DNA from: Rhodopseudomonas telluris
Lineage (GTDB): Bacteria > Pseudomonadota > Alphaproteobacteria > Rhizobiales > Xanthobacteraceae
DNA length: 64,000 bases
Reading direction: 5' to 3'
NCBI RefSeq assembly: GCF_042432815.1
Contig: NZ_JBHLWM010000001.1
Location: 62,001-126,000, forward strand
The notes below the pieces were generated by a model. It was not told the DNA's origin. It saw only the letters and a list, made by a program, of their open reading frames with translations, and searched no databases. The position numbers were made by a program, and so were the translations under genes. Positions 1 through 8,164 of the stretch are shown here, in pieces. Within the stretch, counting starts at the first letter, position 1; each line of letters starts with the position of its first letter.

Positions 1-419
1 TCGGCCTCGAGGTTCTCGAGCAGGCCGAGGACCTCCGAAGACGTGCAGGACAGGATGCTGAAGCGCACATTGGGATGCCGCGCGCGGAACGGCGTGGTCA
101 GTTGCGCCACCATGCCGAGCACGGTCGGGATCGCGGCGATCCGCAACTCGCCCGACAGCTCGCCCTTCAACGCGCCGATGTCCTGGCGCATCGCACGGGC
201 GTCGCCGACGATGCGACGGGCCCATTCCAGCGTGCGCTCGCCTTCCGGGGTGAAACCGAGAAAGCGCGAGCCACGCTGCACCAGCATGACGCCGAGGATC
301 TCCTCGAGTTGCTTGATGCTGGTCGACATCGTCGGCTGGGTTACGCCGCAGGCTTCGGCGGCGCGGCCGAAATGCCGTTCCTTGGCGAGCGCAAGCAGCA
401 GCTCGAGCTTGTCGATCAA
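1..419 (-). CDS. LysR-family transcriptional regulator (5' part, runs off the left edge)
   Basis: The reverse strand reads as an uninterrupted LysR N-terminus. A winged helix-turn-helix of the form AKERHFGRAAEACGVTQPT is followed by the usual linker helix and the start of the substrate-binding domain (GELRIAAIPTVL). About 139 residues are present, roughly 45 percent of a normal 300-residue protein, and the rest lies left of position 1. The start I favour is TTG at 419, giving M-I-D-K-L-E-L, because a purine-rich GAGGGA lies just upstream and the homologous HTH begins there. Its target and co-inducer cannot be told from here. The neighbour btaA is convergent in context and not obviously controlled by it. 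Confidence 0.85.
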   Translation of the reverse strand, partial: MIDKLELLLALAKERHFGRAAEACGVTQPTMSTSIKQLEEILGVMLVQRGSRFLGFTPEGERTLEWARRIVGDARAMRQDIGALKGELSGELRIAAIPTVLGMVAQLTTPFRARHPNVRFSILSCTSSEVLGLLENLEA

Positions 420-712
420 GTCCGTCCCTCGGAAATTCTTGAAGAGGAGGGACTTTTGCCCCAATGGGCGGCCGCCGGCAAGGTCGGCGGGAACGGCGGA
501 CGGCGCGCGCTGCGCGACGTCTCGTAGATAAAACCCCGCCTCCCGATTGCGGCATCGGAAGTGCGGGGCCAGTCAGGGGAGAGACGAAGCCCCGCGCGCA
601 ACGAACAATAGCATCGCGCCAAGCATCGTCAGGTATCTAAGTAGCCGATTATGACAGTTCCGGATTGAGCTGAATCAAACCGGGTGCCTCTTTCGGGTCA
701 TGTCCGCGGCGG

Positions 713-1936
713 TCAGGCGACACTCGCGGACCGGCGTGCGTAGCAATGGAAGCCGCCGTAGATGCCCGAGCGGTCGCGGTCGAAGCCGATCGCGCTGCGT
801 TCCGCGTCGCGGTGCCAGACCTGCTGCAGCGGCGACAAGGCTTCGGTCTCGAGCGGTGACTCCGCTCCGGCGGTGCGGAAGATCACCCGCACCGAATCCT
901 TGCCGGACCGATCGATCGCGTCCCACAGCGCGCGGATTTCCTCGGGCGCCATCCAGTCCTGCGAGTCCAGCAGCACGACGGCGTCGATCTGTCGGGCCGG
1001 CAGGCTTTCGAGAAAGACACGCAGGTTTTCGTGCACCGGAATGATCAGCCCGGCGCCGGAGCGCATCCGCGCGTAGCGGCTGCGCTGCAGATACAGCGGA
1101 AGGCAATCGTCACCGGGGCCCGGATAGCGCCGGCTCAGCGCCTGCCAGGCGAAGTAATTGGTCTCGTTCGGATAGACGTTGATCAGGCGCAGCAGGCGCT
1201 GATGCAGCACTTCGTTGAGCGGCTGATTGCCGCCGAGCAGGTCGCGCTGCTGCGGCGGAATGCCGAGGCTGAACAGCAGCGCCGGCGTGCGTGTCAACAG
1301 CCGCGCGAATCCCGAATGGAACAGTCGGTCGACGCGCTGCAACGCATCCTGCCGCTCCAACGAATCCGGCGCCGCTTCGAGAAGCGCCTTCAGGTCGATC
1401 TTGGCGAATTTCGCCAGCAGATGCGCGAAGCCGATGAAGCTGCCGAGCGCGCCGTGCCGATAGAAGCCGTCGGTGAAGTAACGATAGCGCGGCCGGCCGC
1501 GGAAGTCGCGTTCGTCCCAGTAGCTGCGCGCATCGCGGTCGAGTTGCGGCCGCAGGCGCTGGCGATACAGGTCGGCGTTGTCGTCGGCTTCGCCTTCGCC
1601 GAAGAAGCGCCAGAACTGGTCGTAGTCCGGCAGCGCGCGCAGCCCTGCGAGCTTCAACTTCAGCAGCGCCAGATGCGCCTCGTTGAGATCGACCGCGAAC
1701 ACCTGCGCCGGCTTGGCGGTGAGGTAGGACAGCGCGTTACAGCCGCCCGACGATATTGTCACGATGGTGGAGCCGATCGGCAGTTGCAGCGCAGCAAGAT
1801 CCGCCTCGGGGTCTTCCCAGATCTGGGTGTAGACCAGCCGTCGGAACCAGATCGAAAACAGTCGGTCCCAGATCGTTGACTCGCTGCGATCCTTGCTGTT
1901 GCGGACCGCGTCCGCGATGAGTTGCTGCGTATTCAT
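713..1936 (-). CDS. btaA: S-adenosylmethionine:diacylglycerol 3-amino-3-carboxypropyltransferase (BtaA)
   Basis: This DUF3419 protein of 407 residues matches BtaA, which moves the 3-amino-3-carboxypropyl group of S-adenosylmethionine onto diacylglycerol to give diacylglycerylhomoserine, the first step of betaine-lipid synthesis. Recognisable features are the N-terminal IWEDPEADLAAL stretch, the SAM-binding region TISSGGCNALSYL, AVDLNEAHLALLKLKL, and a C-terminal VLLDSQDWM. I chose the ATG at 1936, preceded by GAGGACGGT, over a reading frame that stays open to 2137, because the extra 67 residues do not look like BtaA and would cover the promoter. It is divergent from btaB, its pathway partner, with a Pho-box-like repeat and a -10 element between them. 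Confidence 0.92.
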   Translation of the reverse strand: MNTQQLIADAVRNSKDRSESTIWDRLFSIWFRRLVYTQIWEDPEADLAALQLPIGSTIVTISSGGCNALSYLTAKPAQVFAVDLNEAHLALLKLKLAGLRALPDYDQFWRFFGEGEADDNADLYRQRLRPQLDRDARSYWDERDFRGRPRYRYFTDGFYRHGALGSFIGFAHLLAKFAKIDLKALLEAAPDSLERQDALQRVDRLFHSGFARLLTRTPALLFSLGIPPQQRDLLGGNQPLNEVLHQRLLRLINVYPNETNYFAWQALSRRYPGPGDDCLPLYLQRSRYARMRSGAGLIIPVHENLRVFLESLPARQIDAVVLLDSQDWMAPEEIRALWDAIDRSGKDSVRVIFRTAGAESPLETEALSPLQQVWHRDAERSAIGFDRDRSGIYGGFHCYARRSASVA

Positions 1937-1962
1937 ACCGTCCTCGACTCGGTCATCGGTCG

Positions 1963-1996
1963 AGAATAGCCGCGTAGCAATGCAGTTTTGCGACAG
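1963..1996 (-). promoter_or_regulatory. Pho box and -10 element for btaA
   Basis: On the minus strand CTGTCGC-AAAA-CTGCATT (1979-1996) matches two PhoB half-sites of consensus CTGTCAT separated by 4 bases. TATTCT follows exactly 10 bases later (1963-1968), the normal distance between a Pho box and the -10 of a PhoB-activated promoter. This would start transcription some 20 bases before the btaA ATG. The sequence match is direct; PhoB control is inferred. Confidence 0.6.
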
Positions 1997-2042
1997 TCGG
2001 CAGGTCTGGAGCAGGAGTTGAAACAGGTCCTGGAACTGCCGG

Positions 2043-2060
2043 CTGTCATCACCCTGTCGT
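2043..2060 (+). promoter_or_regulatory. Pho box for btaB
   Basis: CTGTCAT-CACC-CTGTCGT is a near-perfect pair of 7-base PhoB half-sites with the canonical 4-base spacer, oriented toward btaB and ending 51 bases before its ATG. In Sinorhizobium and relatives the btaAB genes are phosphate-starvation induced through PhoB, so location and family knowledge agree. No convincing -10 hexamer is obvious downstream. Confidence 0.68.
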
Positions 2061-2111
2061 CGCAAAATCGGATGGAGAGCGGACGATTCCACCTGCGCGA
2101 GGGTGCATTCC

Positions 2112-2816
2112 ATGACGATGGTCCGGTCTGAACTCACAGTCGATCCGTCCTGGCCGGTCGACGCGACGACGCGGATGAACCGGATGTATCGCTATCAGCG
2201 GCACATCTACGATATCACCCGTCGGTACTATCTTCTTGGTCGCAACGAGCTGATCAGCAGCCTGGCGCCGCCCGCCGGCGGCCATGTGCTCGAAATCGGC
2301 TGCGGCACCGGCCGCAATCTGGTCGCCGCTGCCCTGCGCTACCCCGAGGCGCGGTTCTACGGCTTCGACGTCTCGACCGAGATGCTGACCTCGGCGATCG
2401 GCGCCATCGCGCGTGCTGGCCTCAATGGCCGAGCCAAGGTGGCGCATGGCGATGCGACTAACTTCACCGCGCAAGGCGTGTTTGGCCAGCCGGTGGCGTT
2501 CGATCGGGTGATGATCTCCTACAGCCTGTCGATGATTCCGGATTGGGTTGCGGTGATCGAACATGCGATCGCGAGCCTGAAGCCGGGCGGACAATTGCAT
2601 ATCGTCGATTTCGGCGATCAGTCCGGGTTGCCTGGTTTCGCCCGCCACGCGCTGCAGCATTGGCTGGCGCTGTTCGGCGTCACCCCGCGCGATCAGCTCG
2701 AGGCGACGCTGGCACAGATCGCGGTGCGCACTGGCGCCGGACTGAGCTTCGACCGGCCGTATCGCGGCTACGCCCAGGCCGCGGTGCTGACGCTGCCGAC
2801 GCGACGCCCTGCATGA
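2112..2816 (+). CDS. btaB: Diacylglyceryl homoserine N-methyltransferase (BtaB)
   Basis: This is a 234-residue class I SAM-dependent methyltransferase. It carries motif I HVLEIGCGTGRNLV, acidic motif II FYGFDVS, and post-motifs including DRVMISYSLSMIPDW and LKPGGQLHIVDFGD. BtaB adds three methyl groups to diacylglycerylhomoserine, giving the betaine lipid DGTS that replaces phospholipid when phosphate is scarce. I prefer ATG at 2112, with GAGGG about 8 bases upstream, over the in-frame GTG at 2103. It is divergent from btaA and lies behind its own Pho-box repeat. The last codons overlap the next gene by ATGA, so the exporter is translationally coupled to it. Confidence 0.88.
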   Translation: MTMVRSELTVDPSWPVDATTRMNRMYRYQRHIYDITRRYYLLGRNELISSLAPPAGGHVLEIGCGTGRNLVAAALRYPEARFYGFDVSTEMLTSAIGAIARAGLNGRAKVAHGDATNFTAQGVFGQPVAFDRVMISYSLSMIPDWVAVIEHAIASLKPGGQLHIVDFGDQSGLPGFARHALQHWLALFGVTPRDQLEATLAQIAVRTGAGLSFDRPYRGYAQAAVLTLPTRRPA

Positions 2817-3136
2817 CCGGGTGGCTCGCGCTGCTTGCCGCGGGCCTGATGGAGATCGTCTGGGCGCTAGGACTAAAGCACTCGGACGGCTTCACGAAGC
2901 TCTGGCCCGCGCTCGGCACGCTGGTGGCGATCGCCGCCAGCTTCGGCCTGATGAGTATCGCGCTGAAGTCGCTGCCGTTCGGCACCGCCTATGCGGTGTG
3001 GACCGGCATCGGCGCCGCCGGCAGCATCGTGGTCGGCATGGCGCTGTATGGCGAGCCCGCCAATGCGCTGCGCGTGCTGTGCCTGTCGATGATCGTTGCC
3101 GGCATGATCGGCCTCAAGCTCAGCACGCCGGCCTGA
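2813..3136 (+). CDS. sugE: SMR-family guanidinium exporter, SugE/Gdx type
   Basis: This 107-residue protein has four predicted membrane helices, the standard size for a small multidrug resistance transporter. The start MTGWLALLAAGLMEIVWA places the essential proton/substrate-coupling glutamate at residue 14, and GLKHSDGFTKLWP and TAYAVWTGIGAAG fit the SugE/Gdx subgroup rather than EmrE. Members of this subgroup export guanidinium in exchange for protons. The gene starts inside the btaB stop codon (ATGA), so it probably shares the btaB transcript and has no guanidine riboswitch of its own here. Substrate assignment rests on family membership. Confidence 0.82.
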   Translation: MTGWLALLAAGLMEIVWALGLKHSDGFTKLWPALGTLVAIAASFGLMSIALKSLPFGTAYAVWTGIGAAGSIVVGMALYGEPANALRVLCLSMIVAGMIGLKLSTPA

Positions 3137-3195
3137 CCCCACCGCGCCCAGACCAAGGCGGCGATTGACAAAGCAGGTCCGCCCGCCTTTGATCG

Positions 3196-3390
3196 TTCCG
3201 TTCAGGTGTGCCGGGAATCGTCCGGCACAGGGAAGCCGGTGCAGACGCCTTTTGGGGTGTCTCAAGCCGGCGCTGCGCCCGCAACTGTAGGCGGCGAGCG
3301 ATCCTTCATCATGCCACTGACCCAAGCGAGGGCCGGGAAGGCGAGGGATTGCGACGACCCGCGAGCCAGGAGACCGGCCTGAGCCACGTC
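3196..3390 (+). promoter_or_regulatory. Cobalamin riboswitch
   Basis: The stretch carries the conserved cobalamin-aptamer elements in order: GTGCCGGGAATCGTCCGGCAC, GGGAAGCCGGTG, a GCCACTG core near 3313 and the B12 box AGCCAGGAGACCGGCCT near 3365. It lies about 80 bases before the NiCoT gene. No U-tract terminator is visible between the B12 box and the start codon, so control is probably at translation initiation. It should repress the transporter-btuCDF-cobD run when adenosylcobalamin is plentiful. Confidence 0.93.
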
Positions 3391-3470
3391 ATCTTCCAGC
3401 GTGCGGTGCGCGCGGCTGGGGCGGTCCGCCGCATGGGTGACAGGAAGCTGCTCACCGTTCGGGGACTCTC

Positions 3471-4544
3471 ATGTCAGACATACTCGCTCCTCCCACAGTC
3501 GCTGTCGCTCGTCCGGACGGATTCCGCGTCCGGCTGGTCGCCGTGCTCGGCGGCCTGGTGATCGCCAATATCGCCGCCTGGGCCTGGGCCCTCACCGCCT
3601 TCGCCGGCCAGCCGGTGCTGATCGGCACCGCCGTGCTGGCCTACAGCCTCGGCCTGCGCCACGCGCTCGACGCCGATCACATCGCGGCGATCGACAACGT
3701 CACCCGCAAGCTGATGCAGGAGGGCAAACGCCCGGTCGCGGTCGGCTTCTTCTTCGCTCTCGGTCACTCCACCGTGGTGCTGGTGGCGTCGCTGGCGATC
3801 GCGGTGGCGGCCAATTCGCTCACCGAACGGTTCGCCGGCTACCGCGAGATCGGTGGCATCATCGGCACCTCGGCCTCGGCGCTGTTCCTGTTCGCGATTG
3901 CTCTGGCCAATCTGTCGGTGCTGAGCGGCGTCTACCGCGCGTTCAAAAAGGTGCGGGCTGGCGAGGTCGTGCACGATGACGACATCGATCATCTGCTGCA
4001 GCAGCGCGGCTGGCTGGCGCGGCTGTTTCGGCCGCTGTTTCGCTTCGTCTCGAAGAGCTGGCAGCTCTATCCGATCGGCCTGCTGTTCGCGCTCGGCTTC
4101 GAGACCGCCAGTGAGATCAGCCTGTTCGGCCTCGCCGCCAACAATGCGGGCACCATCTCGCATTGGTCGATCCTGATCTTCCCGGCGCTGTTCGCTGCCG
4201 GCATGACGCTGGTCGATACGCTCGACGGCGTGCTGATGCTCGGCGCCTATGGCTGGGCCTATCGCAATCCGGTGCGCAAGCTGTACTACAACATGACCAT
4301 CACCTCGGTGTCGGTGCTGGTCGCCATCGTGATCGGCGGCATCGAGACGCTCGGCCTGCTGGCCGGCCGGCTGCATCTCGAAGGCGCGTTCTGGGAATGG
4401 ATCACCGAGCTCAACGAGAATTTCGGCGCGCTCGGCTACGGCATCGTCGCGCTGTTCGTCGCCAGCTGGATCATCTCCACCATCATCTATCGGCTGAACG
4501 GCTATCACCGGCTCGACGCGCGCGTCTCGGGCGCACGGGAATGA
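3471..4544 (+). CDS. NiCoT-family nickel/cobalt permease
   Basis: This 357-residue integral membrane protein has the NiCoT signature in its second helix (GLRHALDADHIAAIDN), the FFFALGHSTVV segment and the later GFETASEI motif. About eight membrane helices are expected. The family imports Ni2+ or Co2+ at high affinity. Placement directly behind a cobalamin riboswitch and ahead of btuCDF and cobD makes cobalt for corrin-ring metallation the likely cargo. The start ATG at 3471 gives M-S-D-I-L; a weak ribosome site precedes it. The B12-uptake permease gene follows after four bases. Confidence 0.92.
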   Translation: MSDILAPPTVAVARPDGFRVRLVAVLGGLVIANIAAWAWALTAFAGQPVLIGTAVLAYSLGLRHALDADHIAAIDNVTRKLMQEGKRPVAVGFFFALGHSTVVLVASLAIAVAANSLTERFAGYREIGGIIGTSASALFLFAIALANLSVLSGVYRAFKKVRAGEVVHDDDIDHLLQQRGWLARLFRPLFRFVSKSWQLYPIGLLFALGFETASEISLFGLAANNAGTISHWSILIFPALFAAGMTLVDTLDGVLMLGAYGWAYRNPVRKLYYNMTITSVSVLVAIVIGGIETLGLLAGRLHLEGAFWEWITELNENFGALGYGIVALFVASWIISTIIYRLNGYHRLDARVSGARE

Positions 4545-4548
4545 GCGT

Positions 4549-5577
4549 TTGATCGCCATCGTTTCGCATCGCTCCTCGCGCGCGGCGGTCGTCACCGCCG
4601 CGTTGCTGTTCGTCGTCGCCGTGCTGGCGATCGGCTCGCTCGGCGTCGGCCCGGTGAAGCTGTCGCCGCTCGCGGTGATCGACGGCCTGATCGGCCGCGG
4701 CGGTGATGTGCAGCAGATCATCGTGCAGCAGATCCGGCTGCCCCGCGCCATCCTGGCGCTGGCGATCGGCGCGATCCTCGGGCTGTCGGGCGCTGCGCTG
4801 CAGGGGCTGCTGCGCAATCCGCTGGCGTCGCCATCGCTGTTCGGCGCGCCGCAATCGGCGGCGTTCGGCGCGGTGCTGATCATCGCGCTGGGCTGGGCGG
4901 ATGTGCGCTCCTATGCGCTGCCGGTCGCGGCGATCAGCATGGCGTTCGTCTCGGTGTTCGCGCTACTCGCTGTCGCAGGACGCGGCGCCAGCCTGTTGCT
5001 GCTGATCCTGGCAGGTCTCGCGATCTCCAGCCTCGCCGGCGCTGCGACTGCGCTGGTGATGAACCTGTCGCGTAATCCATTCGCCAGTCTCGAGATCGCG
5101 TTCTGGCTGCTCGGCTCGCTGGAAGACCGCAGTTTCCGCCACGTCATGCTGGCACTGCCGTTCATCGTGGTCGGTGGGGCGCTGCTGCTGACTCAACGCG
5201 CGGCCTTCCGGGCGCTGAGCTTGGGTGAGGAAACCGCGCAGAGCCTCGGCGTCGATGTCGCGCGGTTGCGGCTGATCGTGATCATCGGCGTCGCGCTCGG
5301 TGTCGGCGGCGCGGTCTCGGTGTCGGGGACGATCGGCTTCATCGGCCTGGTGGCGCCGCATCTGGTGCGTCCGCTGATCGGCCACGATCCGGCACGGCTG
5401 CTGATCCCGAGCGCGCTCGCGGGCGCGGCGCTGCTGCTCGCCGCCGATATCGCGGTGCGGATCATTCCAGCCACCACGGATATCAAGGTCGGCGTGCTGA
5501 CCTCGATCATCGGCGTGCCGTTCTTCCTGTATCTGATCGTGCGCGAACGACGGTCGCTGGGCGGAGGGCTTGGATGA
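4549..5577 (+). CDS. btuC: Cobalamin ABC transporter permease (BtuC-like, FecCD family)
   Basis: This 342-residue FecCD-family permease has about ten membrane helices and the motifs GAALQGLLRNPLASPS, GTIGFIGLVAPHLVR and PATTDIKVGVLTSIIGVPFF. The latter contacts the ATPase. It forms the inner-membrane channel that brings corrinoid (or, in relatives, ferric siderophore) from the periplasm. The start is TTG at 4549, five bases after the NiCoT stop; the nearby ATG at 4541 hits an immediate stop. The riboswitch upstream and cobD downstream favour a corrinoid substrate. It overlaps the ATPase gene by ATGA. No TonB-dependent receptor gene (btuB) is present in this window. Confidence 0.86.
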   Translation: MIAIVSHRSSRAAVVTAALLFVVAVLAIGSLGVGPVKLSPLAVIDGLIGRGGDVQQIIVQQIRLPRAILALAIGAILGLSGAALQGLLRNPLASPSLFGAPQSAAFGAVLIIALGWADVRSYALPVAAISMAFVSVFALLAVAGRGASLLLLILAGLAISSLAGAATALVMNLSRNPFASLEIAFWLLGSLEDRSFRHVMLALPFIVVGGALLLTQRAAFRALSLGEETAQSLGVDVARLRLIVIIGVALGVGGAVSVSGTIGFIGLVAPHLVRPLIGHDPARLLIPSALAGAALLLAADIAVRIIPATTDIKVGVLTSIIGVPFFLYLIVRERRSLGGGLG

Positions 5578-6350
5578 CCGCCTTTCTTACCGCACGCGAT
5601 CTGCGCGTCGCGCTGTCCAGCCGCCCCGTGCTGCACGGCGTCTCGCTCGAGCTGACGAAAGGCCATCTGGTGGCGCTGGTCGGCCCCAATGGCGCCGGCA
5701 AGACCACGCTGCTGCGTGCGCTGGCCGGGCTGATCGAGGCCGAGGGCGATGTCCGTATCGCTGGCGATTTGCTATCGGCGCTGCCGCTGCGCGAACGCGC
5801 GCGGCGGTTTGGATATCTGCCGCAGGGCCATCTGGTGCATTGGCCGCTGCCGGTGCGCGACGTCGTCGCGCTCGGTCGCTTCCCGCACGGAGCCACGGAT
5901 CCGGCGCGGTTGTCGCCCTTGGATGCCGACGCGGTCGCGCGCGCGATGGCGGCGACCGACGTCGCGCCGTTTGCCGATCGCGTCGTCACCGAACTGTCCG
6001 GCGGCGAGCGTAGCCGTGTCGCGCTGGCGCGCGTGCTGGCGGTCGAAGCACCGGTGGTGCTGGCCGACGAGCCGACGGCCTCGCTCGATCCGCGCTATCA
6101 ACTCGACGTGATGCAGACGCTGCGCAAGGCCGCCGATGCCGGCACGCTGGTGATCGTGGTGACGCACGATCTCGGTCTGGCCGCGCGCTTTGCCGATACG
6201 GTGCTGGTGATGGCGTCGGGGCGGCTCGCCGCACAGGGAACGCCGCACGAGGCGTTGTCGGACGAGGTGCTCCAACAAGTGTTCCGCGTCAGCGCCTATC
6301 GGGCCGACTATCAGGATAGCGGCGTGATCCTGCCGTGGGCGGGAGTCTGA
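5574..6350 (+). CDS. btuD: Cobalamin ABC transporter ATP-binding protein (BtuD-like)
   Basis: The 258-residue ATPase has Walker A LVGPNGAGKTTLLRAL (about residues 34-45), Q-loop YLPQGH, signature ELSGGERSRVALAR, Walker B VVLADEPTASLD and the switch histidine in VVTHDLGLAA. It energises the BtuC-like channel. It begins inside the btuC stop codon and is followed within a base by the binding-protein gene, so btuC, btuD and btuF form one translationally coupled unit under the upstream riboswitch. The sequence would also suit iron-siderophore import; the operon context decides for corrinoid. Confidence 0.86.
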   Translation: MTAFLTARDLRVALSSRPVLHGVSLELTKGHLVALVGPNGAGKTTLLRALAGLIEAEGDVRIAGDLLSALPLRERARRFGYLPQGHLVHWPLPVRDVVALGRFPHGATDPARLSPLDADAVARAMAATDVAPFADRVVTELSGGERSRVALARVLAVEAPVVLADEPTASLDPRYQLDVMQTLRKAADAGTLVIVVTHDLGLAARFADTVLVMASGRLAAQGTPHEALSDEVLQQVFRVSAYRADYQDSGVILPWAGV

Positions 6351-6351
6351 T

Positions 6352-7191
6352 GTGAGCGCGTGGCGCGGGCTCGTCGTCGTTGCGTCGCTGGCGGCCGGTC
6401 TGCCATGGGCTGCGCATGCCGCGCCGTTGCCGCGCATCGCCTCGATCAATGTCTGCACCGATCAGCTGCTGATGACGCTCGCCGATCCGGAGCAAATCCT
6501 CGGCCTCAGCCCTTATGCCCGCGACGAAGCGCGGTCGTTTCTTGCGAGCCAAGCGGCCAGCTTCCCGAAACTATCCGGCGAGGCCGAGGACGTGCTGATG
6601 CTGAAGCCGGACATCATCGTCATGGGCCGCTTCACCAAACGCGCGACCCGCGAGCTGCTGCAGCAGCAGGGCCAGCGTGTCGTCACGTTCGACGCGGCCC
6701 GCACGCTCGACGAGGTCAAGGCGCAGATCCGCAAGATGGGCGACCTCGTCGGCAATCCCGACCGCGCCGACGCCGCCAATGCGCGGATCGATGCCGCGGT
6801 CGCGCGTGCACGGAAAGCCGCGTCCGACAAGCCGTTTCGTGTGTTGCCGCTGGAGCGACGTGGCTGGGTGTCGGGCAGCGATAGTTTGATCAACTCGCTG
6901 CTCAATACAGTCGGCCTCGTCAATGCCGCTGGCGCGCTCGGCATCAAATACGGCGGCTTCGCCACCCTCGAAGCCGTGGTGGCGTTGCAGCCGGATTATC
7001 TGCTGATTTCCGAAGACAGCGACTTCGCCGAGGACGAAGGCCGCGCCTTCGTGCTGCATCCCGCGCTGGAAAAGGTCTATCCTGCGTCGAAGCGCATCGC
7101 GATTGCCGAGAAGCTGACGGTGTGCGGTGGGCCGATGCTCGCCGATGCGCTCGATCGCCTCACCGACGAACTCTCGCGCGTGGAGCGCTGA
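6352..7191 (+). CDS. btuF: Periplasmic cobalamin-binding protein (BtuF-like)
   Basis: This 279-residue helical-backbone binding protein starts at GTG 6352 (the overlapping ATG hits a stop at once). A hydrophobic leader ends near AAHAAPLPR, a plausible signal-peptidase site. The fold is announced by RIASINVCTDQLLMTLADP and PDIIVMGRFTKRATRELL, with a C-terminal lobe from about residue 170. It would deliver corrinoid to the BtuCD-like complex. It follows btuD by a single base and precedes cobD by one. Ferric-siderophore binding is the main alternative, but the cobalamin riboswitch and cobD flank argue for BtuF. Confidence 0.82.
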   Translation: MSAWRGLVVVASLAAGLPWAAHAAPLPRIASINVCTDQLLMTLADPEQILGLSPYARDEARSFLASQAASFPKLSGEAEDVLMLKPDIIVMGRFTKRATRELLQQQGQRVVTFDAARTLDEVKAQIRKMGDLVGNPDRADAANARIDAAVARARKAASDKPFRVLPLERRGWVSGSDSLINSLLNTVGLVNAAGALGIKYGGFATLEAVVALQPDYLLISEDSDFAEDEGRAFVLHPALEKVYPASKRIAIAEKLTVCGGPMLADALDRLTDELSRVER

Positions 7192-7192
7192 C

Positions 7193-8164
7193 ATGCTGAT
7201 CGATACTCATGCCTTGCTGATCGTGCTGGTCGCGCTGCTCATCGACGCGCTGATCGGCGACCCCAACTGGCTGTGGAAGCGGATGGCGCATCCGGTCGTG
7301 CTGATGGGTGCGCTGATCGGCCGGCTCGATCGCACGCTAAATCGTGATACGTGGTCCGAGGGGCGGCGGAAGCTGGCCGGTATTCTGGTGGTGGTTTTGC
7401 TCGTCGTGCTGTCGGGTGCGATCGGCTTTTTGCTGCAGGTACCCTTGAGGCAAAGTTGGGGCAGCTGGATCGCGCTCGGCGTACTGGCCTCGACGCTGAT
7501 CGCGCAGCGGAGTCTGTACGAGCACGTCGCCCGGGTCCGCGATGCGTTCGCCCAAGGCGGGCTCGAGGCGGCACGGGAAAAGGTGTCGCTGATCGTCGGT
7601 CGCGATCCGCAGGTGCTGGACGAGGCGGGGGTGTGCCGCGCGGCGATCGAATCCTGCGCGGAGAACTTTTCCGATGGCGTGGTGGCGCCGGTGTTCTGGC
7701 TGGCGCTGTTCGGATTGCCGGGTCTGCTGATCTACAAGATGGTCAACACCGCGGACTCGATGATCGGTCATCTGACTCCGACGCATCGCTCGTTCGGCTG
7801 GGCGGCGGCGCGGCTCGACGATGTGCTGAATCTGATCCCGGCGCGATTATCAGGTCTGCTGATCGCCGCAGTGGCGCCGGTGGTGGGCGGATCGATCAAG
7901 CTGGCCTTCGCGGTGATGCGCCGCGACGCAAGCAAGCATCGCTCGCCGAATGCCGGCTGGCCGGAATCGGCGACCGCCGGCGCGCTCGGCGTGGCGCTGG
8001 CGGGGCCGCGGGTCTATGGCGGGCAAGTGGTGGATGATCTGCCGCTCAATGCCGAGGGACGTAGTTCGGCAACGCCGGCTGATATCGGCCGTGCGCTGCG
8101 CCTGCTGTTCGCTGCCTGCGCGCTGCAGGCGCTGATCTACGCGGCGCTCGCGTTGGTGCTGTGA
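7193..8164 (+). CDS. cobD: Adenosylcobinamide-phosphate synthase (CobD/CbiB)
   Basis: CobD attaches (R)-1-amino-2-propanol or its phosphate to adenosylcobyric acid, completing the cobinamide side chain. The 323-residue sequence shows family marks: LIDALIGDPNWLWKRMAHPV near the N-terminus, ESCAENFSDGVVAPVFW, YKMVNTADSMIGH, and APVVGGS. It is predicted to be a polytopic membrane protein. The ATG at 7193 follows the btuF stop directly. Its last 28 bases overlap the 3' end of the convergent cobQ gene, so both C-termini are encoded by the same DNA on opposite strands. Confidence 0.93.
   Translation: MLIDTHALLIVLVALLIDALIGDPNWLWKRMAHPVVLMGALIGRLDRTLNRDTWSEGRRKLAGILVVVLLVVLSGAIGFLLQVPLRQSWGSWIALGVLASTLIAQRSLYEHVARVRDAFAQGGLEAAREKVSLIVGRDPQVLDEAGVCRAAIESCAENFSDGVVAPVFWLALFGLPGLLIYKMVNTADSMIGHLTPTHRSFGWAAARLDDVLNLIPARLSGLLIAAVAPVVGGSIKLAFAVMRRDASKHRSPNAGWPESATAGALGVALAGPRVYGGQVVDDLPLNAEGRSSATPADIGRALRLLFAACALQALIYAALALVL

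Noticed and set aside
1937..2137. N-terminal extension of btaA to position 2137
   Set aside because: It would cover both Pho boxes and the btaB start, and the residues do not resemble BtaA.
3471..4544. Nickel transporter for urease or hydrogenase
   Set aside because: No urease or hydrogenase gene is near, while a cobalamin riboswitch is directly upstream; cobalt is the better guess.
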